Shown here: in pieces, positions 24,885-31,933 of the stretch
How the letters are laid out: each line of letters begins with the position of its first letter
Position numbering within the stretch: the stretch's first letter is position 1
Assembly: GCA_004294095.1 (NCBI GenBank)
Contig: RDZR01000057.1
Coordinates: 1 to 33,106 of the forward strand
Length of the DNA stretch: 33,106 bases
Direction: 5' to 3'
Source of the DNA: Verrucomicrobiota bacterium
GTDB taxonomy: Bacteria > Verrucomicrobiota > Verrucomicrobiia > Verrucomicrobiales > Akkermansiaceae
Translations under genes and position numbers: made by a program
Notes under the pieces: generated by a model
Seen by the model: only the letters and a program-made list of their open reading frames with translations
Database searches by the model: none
What the model was told of the DNA's origin: nothing

Positions 24885-26057
24885 TCAGCGTTGGTTAATC
24901 GAAATATTTGTCTTAAACAAAGAGACAAAATTACCCGACCCATCTATCGAAGATGCTTCATAGACTTCAATGGTCCATGGCTTTTCATTCCCCGCACGGT
25001 ATGAAGTGAATAGCCCGATCTCTTCAAACCCAGCTGTCCCAACCACTTGGACTTTTTGCTCTTTTCGCAGATTGATGACTTTCGTGTCGCCCATGGCCGT
25101 GCCTTCAGAATCACGAAAGATGATGCGCAGCGCTGCGCTGCCTTTGCTGCAAGAAATTTCCATGACGGGTAAAAGCACGCTGCCGCGCCGGAAGGTATCT
25201 GCATTTTCGCCAGTGGAAATCGGCTTACGCCAAAATGTCTCGACTGATTGGATGGTGATCGATTTACCGTTCATCGGGAAATCTGCTGCAACGGCAGGTT
25301 CTTCGATTTTGGGTAATCGGTTGATACCTGCCACGACAAATATCACGGAGCTCGCTAACAAAATCAGAACCATTAGCGACAGGCCTACGCCCTCAAGCGT
25401 AGAGATTCGAAGCGACTGTTTCCACGCGCTCGGATCAGGCTCAGCTAGCGGTTTTTTTTCGACAAATTCACCAAAGCCTAAATCCACTTTTTCGGGAACC
25501 ATTTCATCCTCACTTTGTGCCTCAGCCGGTTCGTCTTTAGCGTAATCATTCTGCGCAAGCTCGACTTCTGGAATTTCTGCAGTGCTGGATTTTTCACTTT
25601 TCGTTTCATTGTCCTCGGCCGTTTCAGGTGCGGTTAAGGGGGGTTTTTCAAGTGGTGTTTTTTTGCCGCGAGGTGTGGCTGGCACGTCGTCCCAGTCGGA
25701 CAAATCATCAATATCTCCAACTCTAGCAAGCGGCGCCGTCGTTTTGTTTAATGGATTTCTCTCACCGGGCTTCGCGCGGGTGATGTTTGTCATCATCGCA
25801 TCTTTGTGGCGAGGGGCAGCCGGAATATTTTGCGAAGCGGGTTTTGCCTCTATGCTTTGACTTTCAAAGGATGGACGAGGCTTGGGCAATTTTGTTTCCG
25901 TTGCAATCTGCGACGGTTTCAATTCCAAATCGTCGATGTCCTCGATGTCATCCCAAAGACCAGTATCAATGGTATTTTTATTCAAATTTCCCAAAGTTGG
26001 ACGATGCCGAGGTGGCAGTTGCGGAGATCTGGATGATAGTGGTGAGTCGCCGGACAT
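24885..26057 (-). CDS. Acidic single-pass membrane protein of unknown function
   Basis: About 390 residues, no family recognised. Residues 1-220 are low-complexity, rich in Glu, Asp, Pro and Lys, and probably disordered. Two related acidic patches occur, LWDDIEDIDDLEL and IDDLSDWDDVP, that could be short docking motifs. A single membrane helix (VGLSLMVLILLASSVIFVVAG) near residue 240 precedes a beta-rich extracytoplasmic domain of about 130 residues containing SKGSAALRIIFRDSEG and VQVVGTAGFEEIGLFTSYRA. The topology would be cytoplasmic N-terminus and periplasmic C-terminus. The ATG at 26057 (MSGDSP) is preferred to one eight codons upstream. It precedes hemQ by 19 bases, so it may be co-expressed with haem synthesis. 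Confidence 0.75.
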   Translation of the reverse strand: MSGDSPLSSRSPQLPPRHRPTLGNLNKNTIDTGLWDDIEDIDDLELKPSQIATETKLPKPRPSFESQSIEAKPASQNIPAAPRHKDAMMTNITRAKPGERNPLNKTTAPLARVGDIDDLSDWDDVPATPRGKKTPLEKPPLTAPETAEDNETKSEKSSTAEIPEVELAQNDYAKDEPAEAQSEDEMVPEKVDLGFGEFVEKKPLAEPDPSAWKQSLRISTLEGVGLSLMVLILLASSVIFVVAGINRLPKIEEPAVAADFPMNGKSITIQSVETFWRKPISTGENADTFRRGSVLLPVMEISCSKGSAALRIIFRDSEGTAMGDTKVINLRKEQKVQVVGTAGFEEIGLFTSYRAGNEKPWTIEVYEASSIDGSGNFVSLFKTNISINQR

Positions 26058-26191
26058 GTGAGTGAAAGAGTTTAACCTCAAATTTTAGAATGACCAGCGA
26101 GAATCTGAAATCTGGCATGATCAGTAAAAATACGGTTGTATTTTCCAATTTCCAAGTCCATCGCATGTCGACAATTTTTTAGTTCATAGCC
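26058..26191. promoter_or_regulatory. Divergent promoter region with hairpin
   Basis: This gap separates the leftward membrane-protein/hemQ operon from the rightward ferredoxin operon. It holds a perfect 7-bp inverted repeat, AAAATAC (26127-26133) and GTATTTT (26138-26144), around GGTT. Its midpoint position suggests an operator affecting one or both directions. No clear -35/-10 pair is visible. Confidence 0.35.
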
Positions 26192-26428
26192 ATGGCCGAT
26201 CGAGAAGATAAAAATGTTGAGAATGTAGCAGGCAAGTTTTACGTCGATAGCCAATGCATCGATTGCGATCTTTGCCGCGAAACTGCGCCCAATAATTTTA
26301 CCCGTGCGGACGATGAAGGATATTCGTTCGTGTTTAAGCAGCCAACGACGGATGCAGAGGTGGAGCAATGCCGCGAAGCACTCGAAGGTTGCCCAGTGGA
26401 GGCGATCGGCGAGGATGGGGAGAGTTAA
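26192..26428 (+). CDS. Ferredoxin, single [4Fe-4S] type
   Basis: A 78-residue acidic ferredoxin. Cys22, Cys25 and Cys28 form CxxCxxC in QCIDCDLCRETAPNNF, and Cys67 in GCPVEAIG supplies the fourth ligand of one iron-sulfur cluster. A fifth cysteine (Cys60) could form a disulfide or modulate the cluster, as in other single-cluster ferredoxins. The N-terminus NVAGKFYVDS is usual for the small ferredoxins of this group. It acts as a soluble electron carrier; the partner is unknown. The gene is divergent from the hemQ operon and 21 bases ahead of the DciA-like gene. No Shine-Dalgarno sequence precedes the ATG. Confidence 0.93.
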   Translation: MADREDKNVENVAGKFYVDSQCIDCDLCRETAPNNFTRADDEGYSFVFKQPTTDAEVEQCREALEGCPVEAIGEDGES

Positions 26429-26449
26429 GTTCAGCGCACTCATTGCATC

Positions 26450-26821
26450 ATGAGTTCAAATCCGCGTCTTAGCCCACTTGCCAAACGCGTTTTGGCAGAG
26501 TGGCATGGATGTGATGAACCATTGGATGTCCACGCGGGTGTTCACCGCGCGGCAGATATGTTAGATTCGATCTTACGTGCCTCGGGCATGCAAGACGGGC
26601 TGCTCCAGCAAGAAGTCATCGATGCATGGAAAAAACTCGCAGGCGAGGTAGTCGCTAGCCACTCCGCGCCCGTTTCCATTCGCAACGGGCATCTCATCTT
26701 GCGCGTGACTCAACCGACGATGCGCCATCATTTAGAACAAATGAAACCCTTGCTTTTAAAACGATTGCAGTCTGTTTTGGGTGCAGAAGCGATTCGCTCA
26801 ATCCAATTTTCCTTAGGCTGA
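26450..26821 (+). CDS. DUF721 / DciA-like protein
   Basis: A 123-residue protein with the DUF721 pattern: a helical N-terminus, VIDAWKKLAGEVVASHSAPV and the strand segment RNGHLILRVTQPTMRHHLEQ, ending in a helix and LGAEAIRSIQFSLG. DUF721 includes DciA, the loader or modulator of replicative helicase DnaB in bacteria without DnaC. A role in replication initiation is therefore likely but not proven for this short version. The TGA stop shares one base with the next ATG (TGATG), so translation is coupled to the HAD-NUDIX gene. A TGTTAGA motif lies at 26559-26565. Confidence 0.82.
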   Translation: MSSNPRLSPLAKRVLAEWHGCDEPLDVHAGVHRAADMLDSILRASGMQDGLLQQEVIDAWKKLAGEVVASHSAPVSIRNGHLILRVTQPTMRHHLEQMKPLLLKRLQSVLGAEAIRSIQFSLG

Positions 26822-27873
26822 TGTTTCAAAACTTAATTTTCGATTGGTCCGGCACTCTGGTGGATGACCTTGGACCAGTGTTAGAAGCCACCAATCATGT
26901 GCTTTCAATTTATGGATTGCCAGCCATGGATCGTGAGCAATTCCGCCGCCGCTTTCGCCTGCCGTATATGGATTTTTACGCGGAAGTATTGCCGGATATT
27001 CCTCTCGCGGAGTTGGAATCTCACTTTCGCCCCGCATTCGATCAGGCACTCACTCCGGTGACAATTTTGCCGCATGCCGCCGAGAAATTAGCGTGGTGCT
27101 CGGCACTTGGGATTCGTTCGTTTGTGCTCACTTCCATGGACACCATCGCCTTCGAGCGCCAGCTTCATGACTTTGGCTTGGCCCACCATTTTGAGGCCAC
27201 CTATTCCGGAGTGCTCGATAAACGTGAGGTGATTCATCAAATCATCGCGCACCACCATTTAGACCCCAAAAAAACCGCCTTCGTCGGCGATATGACTCAC
27301 GATGTGGAAACTGCCCGCCACGGCGGCGTCTCATCCATCGCGGTGCTGACCGGCTACAATCACGCGGAAGTCCTTGCCGCCGCCCGGCCGGATCTAACAG
27401 TGCCTGATTTGAAAGTCCTCAAAGACCTCTGGAGTCTGCGTCTCGATCAACATCGCCCGACGGTCACTGTGGGCGCTCTGCTCTACAATGATCATGCCGA
27501 AATCTTGTTGGTGAAAACTCCGAAATGGAAAAACCTTTGGGGCATCCCCGGCGGGAAAATAGAACGCGGCGAGACGATGCTCCACGCGCTCCAACGCGAA
27601 ATGCTCGAAGAAACCGGCATCGAAATCGACCGCGTGCAATTTGTCCTCGCGCAAGATTCCATCGATTCTCCTCAGTTCATGCGCTCGCAGCATTTTGTGT
27701 TGCTCAACTATCTCGCTCACGCGCAATCCACCGAAGTGGTTCTCAATCACGAAGCGACGGAGTATCGTTGGATAAATCTGTTAGATGCGTATGATTTGCC
27801 TCTTAATGAAGCGACTAAATTTTTGTTAGATCACATCCAACACCACTCTTTGCTGCCCACACCTGATGCATGA
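26821..27873 (+). CDS. HAD phosphatase-NUDIX hydrolase fusion
   Basis: A 350-residue protein with two catalytic domains. Residues 1-205 are a HAD hydrolase of the phosphoglycolate-phosphatase type: motif I DWSGT (8-12), motif II FVLTS (Thr104), motif III Lys134, motif IV GDMTHD (156-161). Motif I has Ser where most HAD phosphatases have a second Asp, so the general acid/base is missing or supplied elsewhere. Residues 213-345 are a NUDIX hydrolase with a complete box, from Gly245 through Glu251 to REMLEETG (259-266), in IPGGKIERGETMLHALQRE. The last eight bases overlap folB. A NUDIX pyrophosphohydrolase and a phosphatase are the activities needed to turn dihydroneopterin triphosphate into FolB's substrate, which makes a folate role attractive, but this is inference. 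Four TGTTAGA motifs lie inside. Confidence 0.88.
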   Translation: MFQNLIFDWSGTLVDDLGPVLEATNHVLSIYGLPAMDREQFRRRFRLPYMDFYAEVLPDIPLAELESHFRPAFDQALTPVTILPHAAEKLAWCSALGIRSFVLTSMDTIAFERQLHDFGLAHHFEATYSGVLDKREVIHQIIAHHHLDPKKTAFVGDMTHDVETARHGGVSSIAVLTGYNHAEVLAAARPDLTVPDLKVLKDLWSLRLDQHRPTVTVGALLYNDHAEILLVKTPKWKNLWGIPGGKIERGETMLHALQREMLEETGIEIDRVQFVLAQDSIDSPQFMRSQHFVLLNYLAHAQSTEVVLNHEATEYRWINLLDAYDLPLNEATKFLLDHIQHHSLLPTPDA

Positions 27874-28219
27874 TGCCATTGAAATTCGTCGTCTCCGCGT
27901 TTCAACTCACATCGGAGTGCCGGACGAAGAACGTGCCTCTCCGCAGGACGTTTGGCTTACGGTGATGATGGTGCCCTCGCAGCCGTGGATCGGCCTGCGG
28001 GATGAAATTTCGCGCACAATCGATTATCACCAAATTTCCATCGAGTTGGAAAAATTAGCATCTTCACGGCCTAGAAAATTGATCGAAACCCTCGCCCTCG
28101 ATGCGGCTGACTATCTGTTAGGGAATCACCCGCTCGCCCGCGTCTCGATCACGGTGGAAAAGAAAATTTTACCCAATACGGAATGCGTGGCAGTGCACAT
28201 CACTCGCGAGGCACTCTGA
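27866..28219 (+). CDS. folB: Dihydroneopterin aldolase
   Basis: A 117-residue protein with the FolB/tunnelling-fold pattern: IRRLRVSTHIGVPDEERASPQ at the N-terminus with the conserved glutamate, TIDYHQISIELEKLA in the middle, LIETLALDAADYLLG as the long helix, and VEKKILPNTECVAVHI at the end with the active-site lysine. It converts 7,8-dihydroneopterin to 6-hydroxymethyl-dihydropterin in folate synthesis. The ATG lies inside the last codons of the HAD-NUDIX gene, an 8-base overlap that implies tight coupling. The gene ends 9 bases before the end of the convergent aminotransferase gene. Confidence 0.9.
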   Translation: MHDAIEIRRLRVSTHIGVPDEERASPQDVWLTVMMVPSQPWIGLRDEISRTIDYHQISIELEKLASSRPRKLIETLALDAADYLLGNHPLARVSITVEKKILPNTECVAVHITREAL

Positions 28220-28228
28220 ATCAATCGC

Positions 28229-29365
28229 CTAATTCACGGCGGCGATCAAACGTGCAAGCCCTTCGCGTAGCCGCGAGTGGGGGCAGCCGAAGTTGAAACG
28301 CACCCAGCCGGGCCAACCGAAAAATTTTCCATCTGATAGATAAAGTCCGCCTTTTTTCTCGATGTGCAATGCGGGATTTTCCACACCCAGCTCACGCGCA
28401 TCGATCCATGCCAGATAAGTTGCCTCGCCTGCATGCACCTTGAGCATTGGGCAATCTCGCTCGATGGTGCTGAGTAATTCAGCGCGATTTACCGCCAAGT
28501 AACGCATCAATGCTTCACGCCACGGCTCGCCATCGCGGTAGGCCGCTTCTGCCGCATAGTATGAAAGTGCATTAATTTCCGATAATGTATGGCCGCGCGC
28601 TGCACTAAATTTCCGCCTCAGCGTCTCATCTGGAATCACCGCGTAGGCGTATCCGAGGCCGGCGATGTTCCACGTCTTGCTGGGTGAAAGCAGGGTAATC
28701 GTCCGCTTGCGCAAATTTTCTGTTAGGTTCAGCGCTGAGAAATGCGGCGTGGCCAATTCATCAAAAATCAGATCGCAGTGAATCTCGTCTGAAACCAAAA
28801 CCAGATCGTGTGCTTCGCAAAACATGGCCAAGCGCACCACCTCATCCGCCGTGAAAACTCGCCCTAACGGATTTTGTGGGTTGCAGAGTAAAAAGCACTT
28901 CACTTTTGCATGCACTGCTTGCTCCATCGCCTCCCAATCCATTTCCCAGCGGCCCTGCACCATGCGGTGATCCACCGTCACCAGCTCGGCCTCAGCATCG
29001 TGATGGATTCCTACAAATGGCGGATAGACCGGCGTGCACGTCATCACCGCATCGCCGGGCTTGCAGAACGCGCGGCCAGCAAGTGAAAGCGCCGGAACTA
29101 ATCCACCAAGATGCACGATTTGTTCTTTGGGAACCGACGCGTGACGGCGCTTGAGCAGATAATCCGCAAGCGCGGATTCAAGACCAGCGTGGGCCTGCGC
29201 ATAGCCGAAAATCCCGTGATCCACGCGTTGGTGAATTGCTGTTAGAATTTCTGGCGCAGAGGCAAAGTCCATGTCTGCCACCCAAAATGGATCTAGCTCC
29301 GGGCGGCGATCATACTTGATGGAGCCGCTGCCTTGGCGTGGAATAACTGAGTCAAAATCATACAT
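28229..29365 (-). CDS. PatB/MalY-type PLP aminotransferase (putative C-S lyase)
   Basis: A 378-residue class I/II aminotransferase-fold enzyme. It begins YDFDSVIPRQGSGSIKYD, and has FWVADMDFASAPEI, IFGYAQ, CNPQNPLGRVFT, LVSDEIHCDLIF with the PLP-ring aspartate, LSPSKTWNIAGLG with the cofactor lysine, and VRFNFGCPHSRLREGL at the end. This order is that of the MalY/PatB group, many of which split cystathionine or cysteine conjugates to release a thiol, ammonia and pyruvate; some transaminate instead. The ATG at 29365 gives the family's usual N-terminus; an upstream frame to 29404 adds 13 residues. It follows the amidase gene on the same strand with a 55-base gap. Confidence 0.88.
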   Translation of the reverse strand: MYDFDSVIPRQGSGSIKYDRRPELDPFWVADMDFASAPEILTAIHQRVDHGIFGYAQAHAGLESALADYLLKRRHASVPKEQIVHLGGLVPALSLAGRAFCKPGDAVMTCTPVYPPFVGIHHDAEAELVTVDHRMVQGRWEMDWEAMEQAVHAKVKCFLLCNPQNPLGRVFTADEVVRLAMFCEAHDLVLVSDEIHCDLIFDELATPHFSALNLTENLRKRTITLLSPSKTWNIAGLGYAYAVIPDETLRRKFSAARGHTLSEINALSYYAAEAAYRDGEPWREALMRYLAVNRAELLSTIERDCPMLKVHAGEATYLAWIDARELGVENPALHIEKKGGLYLSDGKFFGWPGWVRFNFGCPHSRLREGLARLIAAVN

Positions 29366-29420
29366 AAGTTGCCGCAAGTTCAGACGCTCTGAGCGCATGC
29401 ACAAGTTTTTATCAGCATTT

Positions 29421-30722
29421 TTAAGGAATGGTTTTCAGCTTCCTCGCATGCAAGTAATGCAGCTTCAATCCTTGCACCAGCCCGTCTGCATATTCGCGAA
29501 AAATGGAAGGCTGCATTTTCCCACTCACTTCTCGCAGCCCGTCATAATCTCCTGCTTGAATTCGCGCATAATCAATCGTCGAGTTCATCACGTAAGGCTC
29601 AATATAGAGCACCGGGCAATCAAACAAACGATTTGCTAACAGATTTCTTGCCCACAAAAACGGCTCACCTTTGATTTCCCGCACCGCGAAGGACAGCGGT
29701 GGATACTGATAGGCAGGCAAGCCAGACGTGCGTGCGAATTCGCGTGCCAGTGTCGAGCCCACGCGCAGCTCTTCGTCGTGGCTGCCGGAGAGAAGCTTTT
29801 GCACCATGCGATGCCGTTGATCTAACAGTTTTGTTTCGTCCGAGCTATAGGCACCGTGCAGTAAAATGTGAAAATGCGTGCGATCAATCAATCTCGGGTG
29901 GTTTGGATCGCCCCACGCCTCGGCATTGAAATGCAAGCAGAGCACCAAATCCGGCCGCATCTCGTTATTCACCTTCTGCGCCCGTGCATGAATTTCCGCC
30001 GTGCGGTAAAAAAGCCGCTCCGCCAATTTTTGCGGACTCATGCCACTTGGATTCGGTGCCGTGGCCACATTATTTTCTAACAAATCAGCAGGACGCAGCA
30101 GTGTGAGCGGTTCATTTTTCTCACGGATGAGGCTAACATTGGCCCCAAGTGCTTCGAGTCGTGGCTTCATGAGCAGTGCCACGTCCAAGGTCATGTTGCC
30201 TTCCATCACTGGTTTGCCATCGCCGACGATGAACCAACGTTCTTCGACCTTTGCCCAATCTCCGCCGATGTGCCCAGGATCGATGGCAATGTGTAAATCT
30301 TGGAGCGGTCGATCCGCTGTCGTCGGTGGAAGTTCATCTGCCGTGCGCCAAAAACGTGGTGCAGATCGCGGCGCTTGTTCGGAAAATTTTAGCACGTAGC
30401 GATCCTTCGGTGATGGCAGTCCTGTTAGAATCACTGCGGCATCTTCTTGTATCTCTAACCATTCTTTCCAGCCATCGCCAGTCACATAAATCTCCTCAAC
30501 CAATTGTTGGAATCTCTCGCGGCTGATGGATTCTTGATAAATATCTAACAGAGACCAAACCGGGGCAGGGGATAAAGCTGATAGAGGGATCCGCGGCGGC
30601 TTCACGGGCGCTTCTACCGCCTGGTCATCGGTAGTCTGATGATGCCACCACGCAACGATCGAAACGCCACAAACGACCGCGACGAGCGTGATTGGAAGCC
30701 AACGACTCGAAATAAACTTCAT
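29421..30722 (-). CDS. N-acetylmuramoyl-L-alanine amidase-like protein
   Basis: A 433-residue membrane-anchored protein with a helix at about 9-25 (LPITLVAVVCGVSIVAWW). The C-terminal half has the Amidase_3 layout: IAIDPGHIGGDW with the first zinc histidine, EGNMTLDVALLMKPRLEALG with the glutamate, LCLHFNAEAWGD with the second histidine, and CPVLYIEPYVMN with the catalytic glutamate. It would cleave the amide bond between muramic acid and the peptide in peptidoglycan, in the periplasm. The N-terminal 140 residues hold no recognised binding domain. It differs from AmiA/B/C in a long insert between the catalytic motifs. The gene is divergent from ymdB. Four TGTTAGA motifs lie in it. Confidence 0.82.
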   Translation of the reverse strand: MKFISSRWLPITLVAVVCGVSIVAWWHHQTTDDQAVEAPVKPPRIPLSALSPAPVWSLLDIYQESISRERFQQLVEEIYVTGDGWKEWLEIQEDAAVILTGLPSPKDRYVLKFSEQAPRSAPRFWRTADELPPTTADRPLQDLHIAIDPGHIGGDWAKVEERWFIVGDGKPVMEGNMTLDVALLMKPRLEALGANVSLIREKNEPLTLLRPADLLENNVATAPNPSGMSPQKLAERLFYRTAEIHARAQKVNNEMRPDLVLCLHFNAEAWGDPNHPRLIDRTHFHILLHGAYSSDETKLLDQRHRMVQKLLSGSHDEELRVGSTLAREFARTSGLPAYQYPPLSFAVREIKGEPFLWARNLLANRLFDCPVLYIEPYVMNSTIDYARIQAGDYDGLREVSGKMQPSIFREYADGLVQGLKLHYLHARKLKTIP

Positions 30723-30794
30723 GGCCTAATTGAGTTGATACAAATCATAAAGCAATCAATTCTACGCGCGTAATTACGTAACTTATCGTCGCTC
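30723..30794. promoter_or_regulatory. Divergent promoter region with overlapping palindromes
   Basis: Only 72 bases separate the leftward amidase gene and rightward ymdB. The palindromes TACGCGCGTA (30763-30772) and GTAATTAC (30770-30777) overlap here. They could bind a regulator, or simply reflect packing of two promoters; no -35/-10 pair is clear. Confidence 0.35.
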
Positions 30795-31595
30795 ATGTCA
30801 TTGATTCGCATTTTATTTTTAGGTGATATTGTAGGCGAAATCGGGCGCAAGGCGGTGATGGAACAAATGCCATTGCTCAAGCAGTCTGAAATGATCGATT
30901 TCATCATCGTCAATGGCGAAAATTCTGCCGGCGGCCGCGGGATTACCCCAAAAATTTGCATCGATCTGATGCGAGCAGGAGCTGCCGTCGTGACCACCGG
31001 AGATCATGTGTGGGACCAGCAGGAAATCGTCGATTATTTTGCGACTGAGCCACGCTTGCTGCGTCCGATCAATTATCCACTCGGCACCCCCGGTGGCGGC
31101 AGTGTGGTGTTAGAAACTGAGAAGGGGAAAGTCGCCGTGATTCAGGCGCAAGGGCGATCTTTCATCCAACCTCCTCTCGAGAATCCATACCTCATCGTTG
31201 AGCAAGAAGTTGAGCGATTGCGCGAGCAAGGCGTTCACGTCATTGTGTTAGATTATCATGCCGAGACGACGAGTGAAAAAATTGCGATGGGCCGCATGTT
31301 AGATGGAAAAGTTTCGTTGGTCGTCGGCACACATACCCATGTGCAAACAGCCGATGAGCGGATTTTTCCACAAGGCACCGGTTATCTAACAGACGCAGGC
31401 ATGTGCGGGCCGGATGATTCAGTGCTCGGGCGCAACATCGAGTCAGTCGTTTGGCGCTTCAAAACTGGCCTGCCTACTCGTTTTCCGATTGCGACCGGTG
31501 CGGTGCGCTTGTGCGGCGTGATGGTCGATGTCGATACAAAATCCGGATCCTGCCAGAGCATTCAGAGATTTTCCCAATACCTCGCAGCTGAGTGA
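30795..31595 (+). CDS. ymdB: YmdB-family metallophosphoesterase
   Basis: A 266-residue calcineurin-like phosphoesterase of the TIGR00282 type. It opens IRILFLGDIVGEIGRKAV with the metal-binding GDIVG, continues FIIVNGENSAGGRGITP with the asparagine ligand, TTGDHVWDQQEI with GDH, VIVLDYHAETTSEKIAMG and VVGTHTHVQTADERIFPQGT with the last histidines, then YLTDAGMCGP. The B. subtilis member is a cyclic-nucleotide phosphodiesterase affecting sporulation and motility; the bacterial role is broader and unsettled. The ATG at 30795 has no Shine-Dalgarno sequence. Four TGTTAGA motifs lie inside and a fifth lies 16 bases after the stop. Confidence 0.93.
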   Translation: MSLIRILFLGDIVGEIGRKAVMEQMPLLKQSEMIDFIIVNGENSAGGRGITPKICIDLMRAGAAVVTTGDHVWDQQEIVDYFATEPRLLRPINYPLGTPGGGSVVLETEKGKVAVIQAQGRSFIQPPLENPYLIVEQEVERLREQGVHVIVLDYHAETTSEKIAMGRMLDGKVSLVVGTHTHVQTADERIFPQGTGYLTDAGMCGPDDSVLGRNIESVVWRFKTGLPTRFPIATGAVRLCGVMVDVDTKSGSCQSIQRFSQYLAAE

Positions 31596-31933
31596 CGAGC
31601 CGCGCAGTTTTCTAACACAAGGAGCGTGGGCGTCCCGCCCACTCTCAACTCTCTTCTTTAATCCCGTGACCCATGATCACAGATCGTGTCATCATCCGGG
31701 CATCATTCTTTCTGGCTCAAAGACCGTTTCCATTATTTATCAGTATCATTCTACTGAGCTCAATACGCCGCCCAAGCAAGTGCATTGCTTACCAAACACC
31801 ATATGATATTTATAACTCAATTCCACTGTTTGCGCTGGCCGCTTGAATTCGCGCATTAAACGACAGGATTCCATCACAGCGTTGTTGAAAAATACGATGA
31901 CTTAGGGCCTGCCGGGATTTGTAAAATCGGCAC
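31596..31933. other. Intergenic stretch between ymdB and the dioxygenase pseudogene
   Basis: No reading frame with protein character is seen. The stretch contains a TGTTAGA-family motif (31611-31617) and the strong hairpin at 31622-31646. The rest is mixed sequence, probably including the original downstream region of the leftward pseudogene. Confidence 0.5.
31622..31646. terminator. Strong GC hairpin, candidate bidirectional terminator
   Basis: GTGGGCG (31626-31632) pairs with CGCCCAC (31636-31642) around a 3-base TCC loop. The stem extends by three more pairs (31622-31624 with 31644-31646) past one mismatch. It lies 26 bases after the ymdB stop, and a pyrimidine-rich stretch follows. It could end ymdB transcription. 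A short dispersed palindromic repeat is an alternative that this window cannot test. Confidence 0.55.

Larger units (their letters stand above)
2690..31617. repeat. Dispersed over-represented motif TGTTAGA (29 copies)
   Basis: Copies of TGTTAGA or its complement TCTAACA, by first base: 2690, 3425, 3857, 3884, 4655, 4928, 5611, 5988, 9751, 10640, 20609, 23657, 23765, 24036, 26559, 26879, 27393, 27779, 27824, 29240, 29821, 30076, 30423, 30544, 31108, 31246, 31297, 31385, 31611. Fourteen are part of the 8-mer CTGTTAGA. They were counted by eye, so one or two may be missed. None lies between 10647 and 20608, before 2690 or after 31617. Confidence 0.7.
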
